A stretch of DNA of 64,000 bases. Source: Margaritifera margaritifera (lineage: Eukaryota > Mollusca > Bivalvia > Unionida > Margaritiferidae). The stretch spans positions 2,257,001-2,321,000 of the forward strand of contig JAQPZY010001561.1 of the NCBI GenBank assembly GCA_029931535.1. The letters run 5' to 3'. Position 1 is the first letter of the stretch; every line of letters starts with the position of its first letter. The notes beneath the pieces are model-generated. The model saw nothing but the letters and a program-made list of their open reading frames with translations. It was not told the origin of the DNA and searched no databases. Positions 1 to 12,026 of the stretch are shown one piece after another. A program made the position numbers and the translations under genes.

Positions 1-2160
1 TGATGCACGCAAAGACGCCATCAGGTAACGGCGATCCCTAACCGTCTCAGCAAACCACGACTTGATGATGCATGCAAAGACGCCATCAGGGAACGGAAAA
101 ATGGTTCATCAACATTTCAATGGCAATCCAAATCTGAATAAATACCGTATAGAGACCGAGCTAAAGCTCGTCGTACCATTAGAGAGAGCGAGAGAAAAAC
201 GTGGAGATACTGGGTCTCTAGGTTGAACACTCGATCCTCTATTAAATCAGTATGGAATATGTTTGGAAAAATCATTGGCAAAAATAAAAGCATCTGCATC
301 AAGCATTTAAAGAAATCTAATGAAATGGTCACAACCATACCAGAAATCTCGAATAAGTTGACCGAAACATTCTGGAATAACTCCTGAGCCTCACAAGAGA
401 ATTATCCTGAAAACATCCGCCGTGGCAAAAACATTAAAGGAAAAGTTATTCTAAATCTAAAATCTGATAATGCTGAAGATTACAATCAACATTTCACTCA
501 CAGAGATTTACACGACTTTCTTGAGCAATCCCATGACACTTAACCAGGACCAGATGATATGCACTATCAACGTCTGAAACGTTTAACTGACACAACTCTA
601 AATACAATGTTAAACATTTGTAATAGAATTTGGGGAAACTTGCGACGTCCCATAGTCTTGGCGAGAAGCAACACTGATGCCAGTACCCACACCTGGAAAG
701 GACCAAACCGACCCTTCCAACTACCGTCCCATAGCATTCACAAGCTGTATTTACAAAACCATGGATTGGATGATAAACGACTGAATACTCTGGTATCTCT
801 AATCGAACAAACTATGAGACATTCAATGTGGATTCAGACGCCAGAGAAGCACAACAGACCATCTTATCAGACTTCAAGCATTTACCAGAGAAGCTTTATA
901 AAGAAAGAACATATAGTTCCGAATTTTTCGACTTGGAGAAAGCATAGGACACCACGTGGAAGTACGGCATAATGAATGACTTGTTAAACCTAGGTCTAAA
1001 GGGCCGTCTACCTAACTTATCTCCCTTTTTTGCAGGATAGAAACTTCACAGCATCCTTTTATAAAGCTATCCTCGGGAAATGGGTGTACCTCAGGGCAGT
1101 ATATTGTCAGTCACCCTATTCAATATCAAAATGAACAGCATTGTGAAATGCATATTTATGATGACCCAATGCTCTGTCTTAACTGTCGTCTTATTCCTGT
1201 TGTGGAGGAGAGCAACTTTTTTTGGTTTTTAACTTTTCATCCACATATTAGATACACCGGGAACAAATGTCACAACGCCCCGGATTTAATACGAGTCGTG
1301 GCAAACACAGATTGGGGATCAGATCGGAAGGTTTTGCTCTGGGTATACATGTCATTAGAAAGATCGAAACTTGACTATGGCTCGATTGTGTACGGATCAG
1401 CTTGTAAATCTTACCTGTATGGATGAGCTTGTAAATCTTACCTGCAGATGCTTGATCCAATACACAATCAGGGGCTTAGACCATGGATGCATTTAGAACT
1501 TCCCCATCAGAAAACCTCTATGCTTAGTCACTTTATCTCAGACGAACGAAACTGGCTCCTCAGTATCCTACCAAACTATCTTCTAATCCATATAAACCCG
1601 CATATGATGTAGTGTTTAGGCCCAAATACCGAACTTTATACGCTCAGAAACCAAACTTCATTTCATATTTTGACATACGAATTCTTCCCTACTTAGAAAC
1701 ATCAAAAATCAATGTTGGAAATATTGCAAAATTCTGTATTCCCCAAATCATCACCATGGTTATCAAAACCTCCTAAGATAATATTTTACTTCTGCGAATT
1801 CAAATAGTTCTCAACAAGTCCTATCTTTTTCAGAGTAAATTCAATGAAATCAGAGTTTCCTATCGCAGCTTAAGTCCCTGTATACAGGCGATTCGAAAGA
1901 TAGACACAAAGTTGGAGCTGCCATTGCAACACCCAATGGCACCATCCTGAGCCGTTTACCGGAAAAAAGCCTCAAATGTTTACCGCAGAAATTACGGCCT
2001 TACTCAAAAGCTTTGAACTACGTTGACAAAAACTGCTTTAAGAAACTGTATGAGGACGTACCACCCGAGACAATCTTGGACTTTGTAAATGAAATACGGT
2101 TTATACAGCAAATTTGAATAATGTTTTAAGGATTTTATGTGTTACTTGTATCTGTTACTT
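1..2160 (+). pseudogene. decayed non-LTR retrotransposon (reverse transcriptase + RNase H)
   Basis: Relic of the ORF2 of a LINE, cut by the window start and broken by many stops and frameshifts. Sequence shown: a basic linker (about 1-350), with a stretch at 2-31 repeated at 68-97; the reverse transcriptase opening PGPDDMHYQ near 545; the FFDLEKA region near 920-950, frameshifted; a degenerate catalytic box YDD at 1157-1165, where the family has Y-x-DD; and an RNase H start YTGDSKD near 1881 (family: YTDGSK) followed by VGAAIATPNGTI. The RNase H middle is missing and the frame ends near 2117. An RNase H after the RT points to an I/Nimb- or Jockey-like LINE as known in molluscs; the clade assignment is from memory. 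It cannot encode an active enzyme. Confidence 0.85.
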
Positions 2161-2299
2161 TATATACATTTCTACAAAATTTTAAAATCTGTACGTTTTA
2201 TATTTGTTCTTGTTGTACTTAATTTTACATTTTTGGGGGGAGGGTTTAACTTCCTATATATTTTTGCCATTCATTTTTACATTTTTCGAACTTAGCCTT

Positions 2300-2365
2300 T
2301 TGTTGGCACTACATGGCCACTTTTGTGCTGAGGTGCCGTAAAACACTACTACATTACTACATGCA
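2300..2365 (-). repeat. fragment of dispersed 'GTTTAACGGCAC' repeat
   Basis: Read on the minus strand: GTAGTAGTGTTTTACGGCAC, then CTCAGCACAAAAGTGGCCAT. The same opening occurs at 12405, 13212 and 24618 (plus) and 45270 (minus). It looks like the end of a dispersed mobile element seen in several bivalve genomes; the family name is unknown to me. Confidence 0.5.
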
Positions 2366-2668
2366 TATATCCAATTGTTTTCGACAAGTCTTTTTTGATC
2401 TGCGTGTCTGCTCCGACGGTCATTGTATTTTATCTTGTATGTCTCGGACCGAAATTCGAAGTTAAAAACTAGGGCTTGCGGCAGGTGGGGTGGGAAGATA
2501 TTATCTTCCATATGTTTCCATTAAACTTTACCATAGTTAACAAATATAAACCCGAGTACTTTGAATGTCTTTTTGTATCGTAGCTGTTATTGTCTGTATA
2601 TCTTATACTATTCGCTCATAGCAGTGTGTATCTGCAAAGTTCCGGTGTTATGCAAAGGTTATCGTGTG

Positions 2669-2670
<2 letters not shown>

Positions 2671-2736
<66 letters not shown>

Positions 2737-2758
2737 ATATAGTCAGAGAGAGAGAGAG
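2671..2758. repeat. (TA)n microsatellite with short (GA)n
   Basis: About 32 perfect AT dinucleotides (2671-2734), one interruption, then a short GA run at 2745-2758. Confidence 0.95.
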
Positions 2759-2765
2759 CCTTAAC

Positions 2766-3933
2766 ATCCGCATTTTCTGAACATTATGCTTGTAAAATGT
2801 TCAGCACATATCTGATGTTCTAAATTTCATACTAATTCGAGTGGTGGGGGTGGGGGTGGGGTATCATTGTCCGAATTGGCTGATTTTGTATAACGTTCCT
2901 CGCCAATAAGTAGACGGAGCGTCATCTGTTCTGGAGGTAAATCAAATGTTTTGAATATAAAGAATTTAAAAATGTATCAAGACAAAGTGCTTGTTTGCGA
3001 AAATGCAATTATCCCTAAAAGTTGTTTTTGTTTCGCGTGCATCCTCCATACGCTTTGAGTCGAGAACAGAGCAGCATATACAATACAACAATTACATTTT
3101 TTTTTAAAATTCCGTTTATCTACAATGATGTCAGACGCATCTACGCCTAATGATTCCGACTATTCCAAATAAAAAGTACCAGTTTAGATCTTACAATGTC
3201 GGAAACAAATAATTTGTGTTCCAATGAGCTACACTACAAATGATCACCTTCAATCAAATAATTTATTTTTTTCTCCCGACAAAAAGTGCGGTGAGGATAA
3301 CGAATTAATGGAACAAAAAGATGAAAACCTGTCTATAAAGAACACTGAAGGGACCATATATTTTGTCCTTTCCTGACAGGTTCACTTTATATAGATATTA
3401 TACCACAATAATTGAAGTAATGGGCTCTAAGTTATCGTCCTTTGGAAGCAAGTGTCTTTTTTCATTGCACAATACGTACATCACTGTATGCCCCATTTCT
3501 ACTTTCAATGGGAAAAAGCAATACATTCAGATCATGTTCCTAATCACCTTAGAGCATAAAAAACTGTATTCAAGTAATCTTTGAATCCTCAACAGGGAGT
3601 CCATTTGCGCGGTCAAAATATCATTCATATAACTAATGCTTTGTAATACAGAAATATGATTCATAAGCAGCTGAGAAAGTAACACGAAAACGATGGTTTA
3701 GTAATAGAAAAGTTAAATCCGACTTTTCTGGGCGATTATTATAAACAACGCCCTATTTACCGATCTTTACTATAAGAAAGATGTTTACTAAATGCATGAC
3801 TGTAGCTTTCTTTCAATATATGACACATTTCCTCCTTATTCTAATGCAAAGTATAAAAATTAATTCAAGATTGATTTATAATTTGAACTATTAGTTATCA
3901 GATAATGCATAGTAAGTTCAGATTACATTTTTA

Positions 3934-3934
<1 letters not shown>
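2766..3934. other. no gene recognised
   Basis: AT-rich single-copy-looking sequence. A G-rich block at 2840-2861 has three runs of four to five G separated by single T, a possible G-quadruplex on the plus strand. Open frames are short and show no recognisable domain. Confidence 0.5.

Positions 3935-4000
<66 letters not shown>
3935..4000. repeat. (TA)n microsatellite
   Basis: Uninterrupted TA dinucleotides, about 33 copies. Confidence 0.95.
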
Positions 4001-4002
<2 letters not shown>

Positions 4003-4211
4003 AGTTAGCCGAAAATCTATTATTTTACTTTTTTCGCAAAGCAGCTTGCAGCTTTCGTTTAAGCGTGAGTCATGGAAGACTGTTAGATTGATTTCATTAT
4101 GTTTGCTTGGATCTACAAGGTAATTAATCCTTCGTTTATTCTGCAAATAACCACACCTGTGATATCTAGCCGTCTATGTGACTCATAGTGGTTGGAATGA
4201 GGGAATCATGG

Positions 4212-4214
<3 letters not shown>

Positions 4215-4284
<70 letters not shown>
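4215..4284. repeat. (GA)n microsatellite
   Basis: Uninterrupted AG dinucleotides, about 35 copies. Confidence 0.95.
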
Positions 4285-4286
<2 letters not shown>

Positions 4287-5226
4287 ATTTATCCAGTTTG
4301 TACTTAATTTTATAATGAAGGATGTATATGCCTATACCGACGAAAGAAGAAGGACACTCATCTTAGCTATGCTGACCGCCACTAATAGGGCTTTGTCTTA
4401 TTTCCGTTGAGGTGTGTAAGATTTTTTTTTACCTGTTTCTAGAAAATCAATACACTATAATGCTACCTATTAAAGAAAACGACAAAAATTTGCACACAAA
4501 TTATGGAAATAAGACAACTGAGGCGCAGTTTGTAGACGAAATATGACAAAACCACACAGGTTTGAATACTCGGTAGCTAAAGAAATGGCAGAAGAACATG
4601 AATGCCCAAGAAGGGAAGAGCCCATGCGCCCGACTTATTATTTCCGTTGCCCTTTTTGTAACTTATTAACTATTTCGATACATTCATTAAAAGTTAACAC
4701 TAACTCTTTATAAAAATTTTTAAAAAAAACAGGGGACAAAAAGTCGCACAAAATTAACCAACATACAAGAAATTATTTGCATTGCATTAATTAATTGAAA
4801 TAGGACAAAACTGTACAGGTTCCGAAAGTTTAAATACAGGGCCGTTCCAAAGTTCACAACCTCTGTTCACGGTAATCCGAAAATGAAACGGCAAATGACA
4901 AAAGCATCATTACATCATTAACGTAAATTGCTTTCGCAATCCATTAAATTTTTATGTACAGTTCAAGGTCATGTAATAACCTGTCAGTTCATCAGTGATT
5001 TCATTCCAGATGTGAAATGAATATTTCTTTCTTTATATACATAAGAATAAATTTAAAATTAGTCCCTTGCGATATTTAAAGTGAGAAAATATATAAAAGT
5101 TGAAATGCTAATTTTGCAGAAATATATAAGAGCATGAAAGAGGTACTTGTATGAGGAATAAATAGATTTTGTAAAGACCCTATGCCATTTATTTCTCTCA
5201 AATTGTCACTCGACTGAAAGACGTTC
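4285..5226. other. no gene recognised
   Basis: AT-rich sequence with A-runs. No domain, splice-bounded exon or repeat structure seen. Confidence 0.5.
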
Positions 5227-5275
5227 TTTGAGGGGGGTGGGGAGGCGGAAGAGGGGCTACAAGGTGGGGGGAGCA

Positions 5276-5418
5276 ATAGAATGTTAGGCCCTTCTGACGA
5301 AAAAAAATAAAATTTGTGCCATCCCCAAGGATACACCCCGGTAGATGGGTTAATCTGGTGGTTGGAATCGAACCCACACCCTTCCAACGCCTTGTCCACT
5401 GAGCCTCCGCAGTACCGT
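5276..5418 (-). mobile_element. tRNA-derived SINE
   Basis: On the minus strand the head at 5418-5350 reads like a tRNA: GGCTCAGTGGACAAGGCG (box A region), then GGGTTCGATTCC (a perfect box B). The tail runs GTATCCTTGGGGATGGCAC and ends in a T/A-rich stretch. A G-rich block with four runs of at least four G (5229-5273) abuts its tail. The long frames here are shadows. Confidence 0.75.
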
Positions 5419-5424
5419 TTCCCC

Positions 5425-6050
5425 AATTTATGACAGCTTTTAAAGAATAAATGTAGCAGTTATTAGAACCATAAATGTTTATTGTGTCTAATATTTGCAA
5501 ACCCCTTCGTATGTATATACTTCAAGGTAATATAAAATAAAAGTTTCAAAATGACCAATATTTAACTTCAGTAAAGAAAATGAATAGGAGACGTTTTCAG
5601 TTAAATACCTGGCAATAAAACTGTAGCTTACAGCAATGTGAAATCACAATTTTGTCTTAGGATAAGACCATCTTAATCAATCTTTGAAGTAGAATGCACA
5701 CGTATATAGAAAAAGTTAAATAGTTCTCATTTCATTTTGTAAGCAGTAATTGTTTATGAAATTACTTATTTGAAGTGAATGTAGAAACAACAGGCAAATA
5801 TGTTTGAGTTACGCCACGGAAAGACACAGTTCCGAATACACAAAATCATGTAGCAAGCTAAAGACATACAACAGACGCCTTATCTAGGTGTTGCCTTTGT
5901 TATTAATAAAGGTGTATCACATAAAGAGCAAATGAAAATTAAACCTGCAAAAAATGTGTATGTCAAATCAATTCTCGGTGTATAGACCCTTCCACAATGA
6001 CATCATCTACAGCAATATTAGTAGTATGCCGACAGATTTATTACTGATTT
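5425..6050. other. no gene recognised
   Basis: AT-rich sequence without recognisable coding or repeat structure. Confidence 0.5.

Positions 6051-6112
<62 letters not shown>
6051..6112. repeat. (TA)n(TG)n compound microsatellite
   Basis: About nine TA followed by about twenty-one TG dinucleotides. Confidence 0.95.
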
Positions 6113-6113
<1 letters not shown>

Positions 6114-6261
6114 CTTGTGTGCTCATTTCGCCTGAGTATGACCAGTTAAAAATGAAAACTTTTGGTAGCCTGATATAGGGAACTGCCAAGTTGTCTACTA
6201 TCCAGATACGATGGGCAGAGAATGGTTTGCTAGGGACCTTGGTCGAATGGTATGCCTCATA

Positions 6262-6444
6262 CAGTGATGGATTATCCAGTAGGCAGACTAAACACGTGCT
6301 TAGGGTACCAGCAAAGCAGGGGCACCAAAAAAAAAAAAAATTTTTTACGGTTTAGTATTTTTTATTTTTTTTTTCATTACATGGGGGGAGGGCACCATAA
6401 TCTTTTCAGTGATCAGGGCCTGTAAAGGTCTTAATCTCGCCCTG
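6262..6444. mobile_element. hAT-like non-autonomous element (MITE)
   Basis: The left end CAGTGATGGATTAT and the right end TTAATCTCGCCCTG are imperfect inverted repeats of the type CAGTGxxGGATTxA common at hAT termini. Flanks look like an 8-base target duplication with one change: CCTCATA before 6262 and CCTCCATA at 6445-6452. Just inside the left end the text AGGCAGACTAAACACGTGCT also fits hAT-family ends as I remember them. The interior is A/T runs and GGGGCACC boxes with no transposase. Confidence 0.6.
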
Positions 6445-6680
6445 CCTCCATAGCGTTCTCCTTTCCCTGAAAAAGGTATCGTCACAAAAGTTTATCTCCA
6501 TACTTTTCGAAGCAATGGTAGGATAATGTGATCCAGCCCGTCTAAACTCTTATGATGGAGACTTCAAACTGTGAGATATGACTGAGGGTGGTTTGTTGAT
6601 GTGCACCAACAGGTTTAATATTTCGATCCAACACCTTAGGAGAGGAGATTAGGAGTGGGCACACGTGTGTGTGCGCGCGC

Positions 6681-6681
<1 letters not shown>

Positions 6682-6745
<64 letters not shown>
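6682..6745. repeat. (TG)n microsatellite
   Basis: About 31 TG dinucleotides, preceded by a short GTGCGCGCGC alternating tract, a potential Z-DNA former. Confidence 0.95.
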
Positions 6746-6746
<1 letters not shown>

Positions 6747-6947
6747 AGGGGCGGGGAATATTAAGACAAGCGTGAGGATGAAACTGTTTTGCTTTACATT
6801 TCTAGTAAAACTCGGAGATCAGGTACAAACTTGTTTATAACATCGTTTTCAAGTATGTTTCTCTTACGGTTTTGTAGAGTCTCAAAACATTTGCAATAAG
6901 TGGCACTTGCATACGGACACTTGCAGTGTTGTTATTGGCCCGTTTTG

Positions 6948-7203
6948 GGGCCCCGGGAGGCAGAGTGGTTTAAGGCACTCGCCTTTACAGATCACTCACA
7001 CATCTCACCTCTATCCGCGTGGGTTCGAGTCTCGGCTCGGCAAACGTGGATATGTGAGAAGGCTTGCCAGTAGCTTCCCGTGAGTCGGTGGTTCTTCCCT
7101 GGTTCTTCCTCCACCAAATATACTGCCCACCATGTACAGCCTATCATGTGCTAAAAAATGGCGTTAAACCCACAAAAACAAAAAAACAAACAACAAAAAC
7201 AAA
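6948..7203 (+). mobile_element. full-length tRNA-derived SINE with Nin-DC-like core
   Basis: Best-preserved SINE in the window. The tRNA-like head contains box A (CAGAGTGGTTTAAGGC, 6961-6976) and box B (GGGTTCGAGTCTC, 7021-7033), with spacing suggesting a long-variable-arm tRNA (Ser/Leu type). The body has GCTTGCCAGTAGCTTCCCG, then GGTGGTTCTTCCCTGGTTC and TTCCTCC (7086-7112), resembling the metazoan SINE central domain called Nin-DC; this match is from memory. The 3' end is GGCGTTAAACCCAC followed by an A/C-rich tail (7172-7203). It would be transcribed by RNA polymerase III and mobilised by a partner LINE. Confidence 0.85.
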
Positions 7204-7384
7204 TCTTCGCCTGTTTTAGGAGGCCGCTGCACCCTGGCCTCTCAAGAAAGCACTCTCCTCTTCTTAAAGTCTGTCCTGTTTTGACGTTCCAGAGGCTTAA
7301 TGCATGGTATACGGTAACGTTCTGCACGTGCATTTTGGGCATCAACTTATGGCATCAACAATCTCTGTTTTTCAATTTAATTGT

Positions 7385-7860
7385 AGATACTATCGATAAT
7401 GCACCAGTGAAGTACCTAAAAATGCCCTCTCTCCTACTGAGGATACTCATAGAAGACGATACCATGTTTACAATGCCCTGACAGACAACCAGCACCCTGT
7501 CCTTAATAGTGGCTTGAGGACAATACTAAATTACATCATCAAATGGGGGAACTTGTTTAGCCCGGATATATTCTCCAAAAAAAAAAAAAAAACGCGATTC
7601 ACCTACATTCCAATACTTTTTCCTTTTCTACTATTGAAAATAACGGCCCTTTAGAGCCTCTACAGATACAGCCCATCAATGAAGATTTCAGACGCACAAG
7701 CTCTGGAATGTCAGATTTATATTCTGAAGTAGCCAAATTGTGCTTGAAGTGATATCAGATTTTGATGAGAATTACATTTCATTCAAGGTAAATCTCAGAT
7801 CAAGACTAAGATGTCTATGCCCTTCAAAGCCAGACATGGGGCTAGCATTCGCGATATACG
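7385..7860 (+). pseudogene. decayed coding sequence of unknown origin
   Basis: Three patches read like protein in shifting plus-strand frames. The first, about 7386-7575, contains PTEDTHRRRYHVYNALTDNQ and then GLRTILNYIIKWGNLFSPDI. The second, about 7643-7749, contains GPLEPLQIQPINEDFRRTSS. The third, about 7757-7855, contains SDFDENYISFKVNLRSRLRC. Shifts of one base and a stop separate them, and an A-run at 7577-7592 may be one break. Codon content is more protein-like than the surroundings. I do not recognise the family. It could be a dead transposon, a retrocopy or a broken gene. Confidence 0.35.
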
Positions 7861-8340
7861 ATTGAATTTCAGCAGTACTGTATGATAATATTTTGGCCCG
7901 TTACTGTACTTGCATCGGATTTTAAAACTTAGGTTCCATCTTATCTTCAAGGCAGCTTTGTTCTATGTCTGAGGAGACTACATCGTACTAAACTTATCAG
8001 TTTTGTAGATGCTACAATTGGACTTGAAGACTGTTGATCTGCCTTGTGCGTAGGGAGTGCCGACTGGTCTTTATTGGTTTTTACTATACTGGAGGGAAAA
8101 ACCAAGAGATGCAAAATGTGCTCTCCTGAAGTTCCCAGAATGGATATTGTGTACAACACCTGCGTAGCAACTGTAACATATAAACAGTGTCAAATTGATG
8201 AAATGCTGCAAATTAACTACCTCATCAAAAGAATAATCATGCATACCTATTCTTTCTTATGCGTCGTCTCCTAAATAGAACATATGGCCGTTGGTATGCA
8301 GACTTAACAGGGTGAGGAAAATGTAAATCAGAAAGCAAAA

Positions 8341-8518
8341 GTTTCTTTTGTTGGTTTTGGCGACACATTACTAGCTATATCATGCCGAGGACTGGTAGGT
8401 AAGTGCCTTTCCCAATGATATACCGATGCAGCCGATCTGGACTGTACTGGGAGGGTATCGAACACGTGACCACTGGATTACCAGACCGATGCACTTCCAA
8501 CTGAGTCACCGCGGCTCA
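8341..8518 (-). mobile_element. tRNA-derived SINE
   Basis: On the minus strand: head GAGCCGCGGTGACTCAGTTG, box B-like GTGTTCGATACCC near 8455-8470, then ATTGGGAAAGGCACTTACC. The tail ends at GTCGCCAAAACCAAC. It belongs to the same broad family as 23690-23868. Confidence 0.7.
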
Positions 8519-8843
8519 AAGTTGCGAAGCAATTGTAAATTTTAACTTTAAAAGCCGCCAAGGATTTTCTATGTAACGCCCATTTTCTATGTCTTCTATG
8601 TCTTCACTGCCAATAGTACAGAAGCATGTACAGCGCTCTACGCTCTGTCTCCTAGGAGTCAAGGAGAGGGCGGATCTTTCAACTATCTGCAAGATAATTA
8701 GAACCGTTGTGGCGATCGGAATCTTAATCTAAACAGATTTTCACCATTTTCTTTTGACATATTGATCAAATGGCATCTGGTTACAACATTTATGCATTCT
8801 TCCGCATTATACGAATCTTCAGAGATTTTTTTTAGGAAATAAG

Positions 8844-8957
8844 AACGGATAATGCTTCCAAAATGCGGATTTTGCGGAAGTACTGAGAGATAATTCGTCC
8901 AAAGTGCGAATTTTGCGGAAATACGGACGGATAATGCCTCCAAAGTGCTGATTTATT
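8844..8957. repeat. degenerate 41-bp tandem repeat, about 3 copies
   Basis: GGATAATGCTTCCAAAATGC and variants recur at 8847, 8888 and 8929, a spacing of 41. Confidence 0.75.
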
Positions 8958-9520
8958 TAATGTACATCGTTAAACATGCTATTTAATTTGACTTGCTGCA
9001 TCTACTACAAAATTTTGTCCATAGTTGAAAATATTGTAAGCTGGGGCGCTGAATTTCATAAAACAAAGTAGCATGAAAATTAGAGACACCTCGATTTTTG
9101 TCCTGCTTCCACCAATTTTCTTAGTAATTTCCGTTGAATGCGGATTGTATTCCCTAACTGCAGATAAAACAAAGTTTACTTGTTTTGTGCAAAATCTGTG
9201 TAGACACCCTGTGAATAAAATGGCCACTCCAGTCTGGACTGGGTGATTATTCACCCAAACTCTGTGTGCTCTAGCTGTTGGAACTTCCTCACTTACGCTG
9301 TCCAGATACTATTTACTAATCAAGATTCACGGCAGGTTATGGAAAAAAAAAGAGGTACTGGAATTTTTCACAAGGATTCCGTACGTTGAGATCTTGATAA
9401 TACTGTTCCTGGCATTGATTTGGATAGATTAAATCTAATACGGAAATCATCCCTGATTAAATGTGAGTGGTGATTGACTGAGGTCACCTCTTGAGCCCAC
9501 TTTATTAGATTAAGGATGAT
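8958..9520. other. no gene recognised
   Basis: A 91-codon minus-strand frame at 8979-9254 shows no domain and lacks splice or start context. Nothing else seen. Confidence 0.5.
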
Positions 9521-9720
9521 GGCAATCTCACACCCACATTATCGTACCGATATCGTGTATAATATGTTGGAGGATCAGTACTGGTGAGGGCATCTTACAC
9601 CCATATTATCATACCGATATCGTGCGAAATGTGTAGGGGGATCAGTACTGGTGAGGGCGTCTTACACCCATATTATCATACCGATATCGTGTGTAATGTG
9701 TGTAGGAGGATTAGTCAATG
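9521..9720. repeat. 67-bp tandem repeat, about 3 copies
   Basis: The motif ATACCGATATCGTG recurs at 67-base spacing (CCGA at 9547, 9614 and 9681), with GGATCAGTACTGGTGAGGGC between copies. Confidence 0.9.
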
Positions 9721-9834
9721 GTATGCAAAGCACCAATATGGTAGACCTTTCACGGTCAGCCAGGATGACGTCACAGAGCTTACTTTATGAATGGCAAAAA
9801 TATGGGAGATATAAAGAGCAGTGGGAAATATTAT

Positions 9835-9841
<7 letters not shown>

Positions 9842-9904
<63 letters not shown>
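9842..9904. repeat. (TA)n microsatellite
   Basis: About 31 uninterrupted TA dinucleotides. Confidence 0.95.
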
Positions 9905-9905
<1 letters not shown>

Positions 9906-10231
9906 CTGCTAAACTTTCGCATTTTTACTATCATAATGTCAAAATAAGCAAGTTTAAACATAATTTTAATTCATTAGATAATTTGACAGTCCTAATTGGT
10001 TTGTATCAAATTAAGCAAACACCTCCCTATTTAAAAACAAGTCTGTGTTATTCTACATTCCAGGTAACAACCCAAATGACCAGACACGTGACCATATTAC
10101 GTTGTACTTGAAAGAGCTAATACAAATACTAATCAAGTGATACCAAATCACTATGCAGTGCGTGTGGGTGCACAGAAGAACACTTATGATATGACACACG
10201 TAAACAGTTAGAAACTGTAAGATCGAAATTC

Positions 10232-10234
<3 letters not shown>
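9905..10234. other. no gene recognised
   Basis: Nothing identifiable between two microsatellites. Confidence 0.5.

Positions 10235-10283
<49 letters not shown>
10235..10283. repeat. (CT)n microsatellite
   Basis: About 24 uninterrupted CT dinucleotides. Confidence 0.95.
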
Positions 10284-10286
<3 letters not shown>

Positions 10287-10492
10287 CGGTTTATATATCA
10301 TGTCTTTACACTGGAAAACAAGTCAATTCTTATTTGCAATCAAAATATTTGGAGAATTGATCGACGTAACCCGTTGCATCCTTGTCTAGCATTGGAAACA
10401 CGAGTAATTTTTATCTGCGTAATTGAGGCTACAGAAATAAAACTCCGAGTTACTGATATCTTCCATTTTCCCCCTAAAATGATGATCGACAA

Positions 10493-10540
<48 letters not shown>
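10493..10540. repeat. (TA)n(TG)n(TA)n compound microsatellite
   Basis: TA run, about 14 TG dinucleotides, then TA again. Confidence 0.95.
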
Positions 10541-11226
10541 TGCCCTTGAGTCCGTACTGGGTATTGACCACATGAAAAAAGTGATTGGATAGTCAATGAC
10601 CAATAATAACGGGGCTTATATCTGCCATGTAGCGGGGAGACCAAGAGTAGTGTACACATGTTCTAATTAATTCCTCAGCTTGTATTCATTTTTATTGTCA
10701 AGCTGTGCTATGAAGCATAAATATTTAGATCCTACACATTATTTCAATATTAATATCCCTCTGATACGGATCAATAATATGCCCTTGCACTGTGTTGTAT
10801 AATAAAAGGAATAAAAATAACATCCACTGATGCATACAAACAAATAATTAAAAAGAGCCATGACTACCGCCAGACTGCCACGCAGTCTCTTTTACTCCTG
10901 ATCAAACATATTTTTTTTAAATAAAAAAATCATTATAAATCAGTGATATAGAATGGGGCTGATTGCGTGAGAGAAACTAGTGTTTCTTTGCATGGTTCAC
11001 ATAATACTTTGTTCCGCCAGTGAGCTTCCTAGATTTCAGAAACATACAATAAACCTACTACCCAAAGTGATGACTTAAGTTGTAACAAAATGAAGCAATG
11101 AACTAAATACAAAATAAACAAAATTATACATGTAGCAAGCAATAGTTTGGATGTCACATTTTACGCTAGTCAGTGTATTTCTTCTCAATCGAACACAGCG
11201 TTGAGTAAGCTGTCATATAGAGCGTA
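10541..11226. other. no gene recognised
   Basis: AT-rich sequence without structure that I can name. Confidence 0.5.
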
Positions 11227-11693
11227 AATAGCATACCTGATTATCAGTCAATATGAATAGCATATGACAATCAGTCAATATGAATAGCATATGACAATCA
11301 GTCAATATGAATAGCATATGAAAATCAGTTAATATGAATAGCATATGACCATCAGTCAATATGAATAGCATATGAAAATCAGTCAATATGAATAGCATAT
11401 GACAATCAGTCAATATGAATAGCATATGAAAATCAGTCAATATGACTAGCGTATGAAAATCAGTCAATATGAATAGCATATGACCAGTTTCTAAATATCA
11501 TACGTGATAATCAGTCAATATGAATAGAATATGACCAGTTACAATCAGACAATATGAATACCATATGGCCAGTTACAATCAGACAAAATGAATAGCATAT
11601 GGCCAGTTACAATCAGACAAAATGAATAGCATATGGCCAGTTACAATCAGACAATATGAATAGCATATGGCCAGTTACAATCAGACAATATGA
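11227..11693. repeat. 27-bp minisatellite passing into a 34-bp variant
   Basis: The left half repeats a 27-base unit (CAATCAGTCAATATGAATAG + CATATGA), about nine copies. After about 11490 a 7-base insertion (GGCCAGT-like) gives a 34-base unit (GGCC at 11567 and 11601). The 27-base period creates a minus-strand frame of 88 codons that repeats nine residues and is not a gene. Confidence 0.9.
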
Positions 11694-11940
11694 TCCGACC
11701 CTCGAAAAGCTTCCAAAAATATTCTTGCTCTGATTTAAAGTAAAAAATTAGCTAATTATATTTATTATATTAGTTGAAATAAAAATATATATATATTGAG
11801 GTAAAAGAAAACAATTAAAATCCTGGTTGTTAGGGAAAATCCCCGCCCCCTCCACTCCCCACACGAAAATTAAATGGTCGGTCTCCAAGATATTTATTAT
11901 AAGTTTGCAACGTAGAACATAGAGAGGTGTAAGAATGGAC

Positions 11941-11943
<3 letters not shown>

Positions 11944-12022
<79 letters not shown>
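11944..12022. repeat. (TA)n microsatellite
   Basis: About 39 uninterrupted TA dinucleotides. Confidence 0.95.

Positions 12023-12026
<4 letters not shown>

Noticed and set aside
6952..7045. Functional tRNA gene
   Set aside because: Box A and B are present, but the fold is imperfect and the sequence continues into a SINE body and A-rich tail, so it is a SINE head.
9584..9905. Plus-strand frames of 68 and 84 codons
   Set aside because: They translate a 67-bp tandem repeat and a (TA)n tract (tyrosine-isoleucine run).
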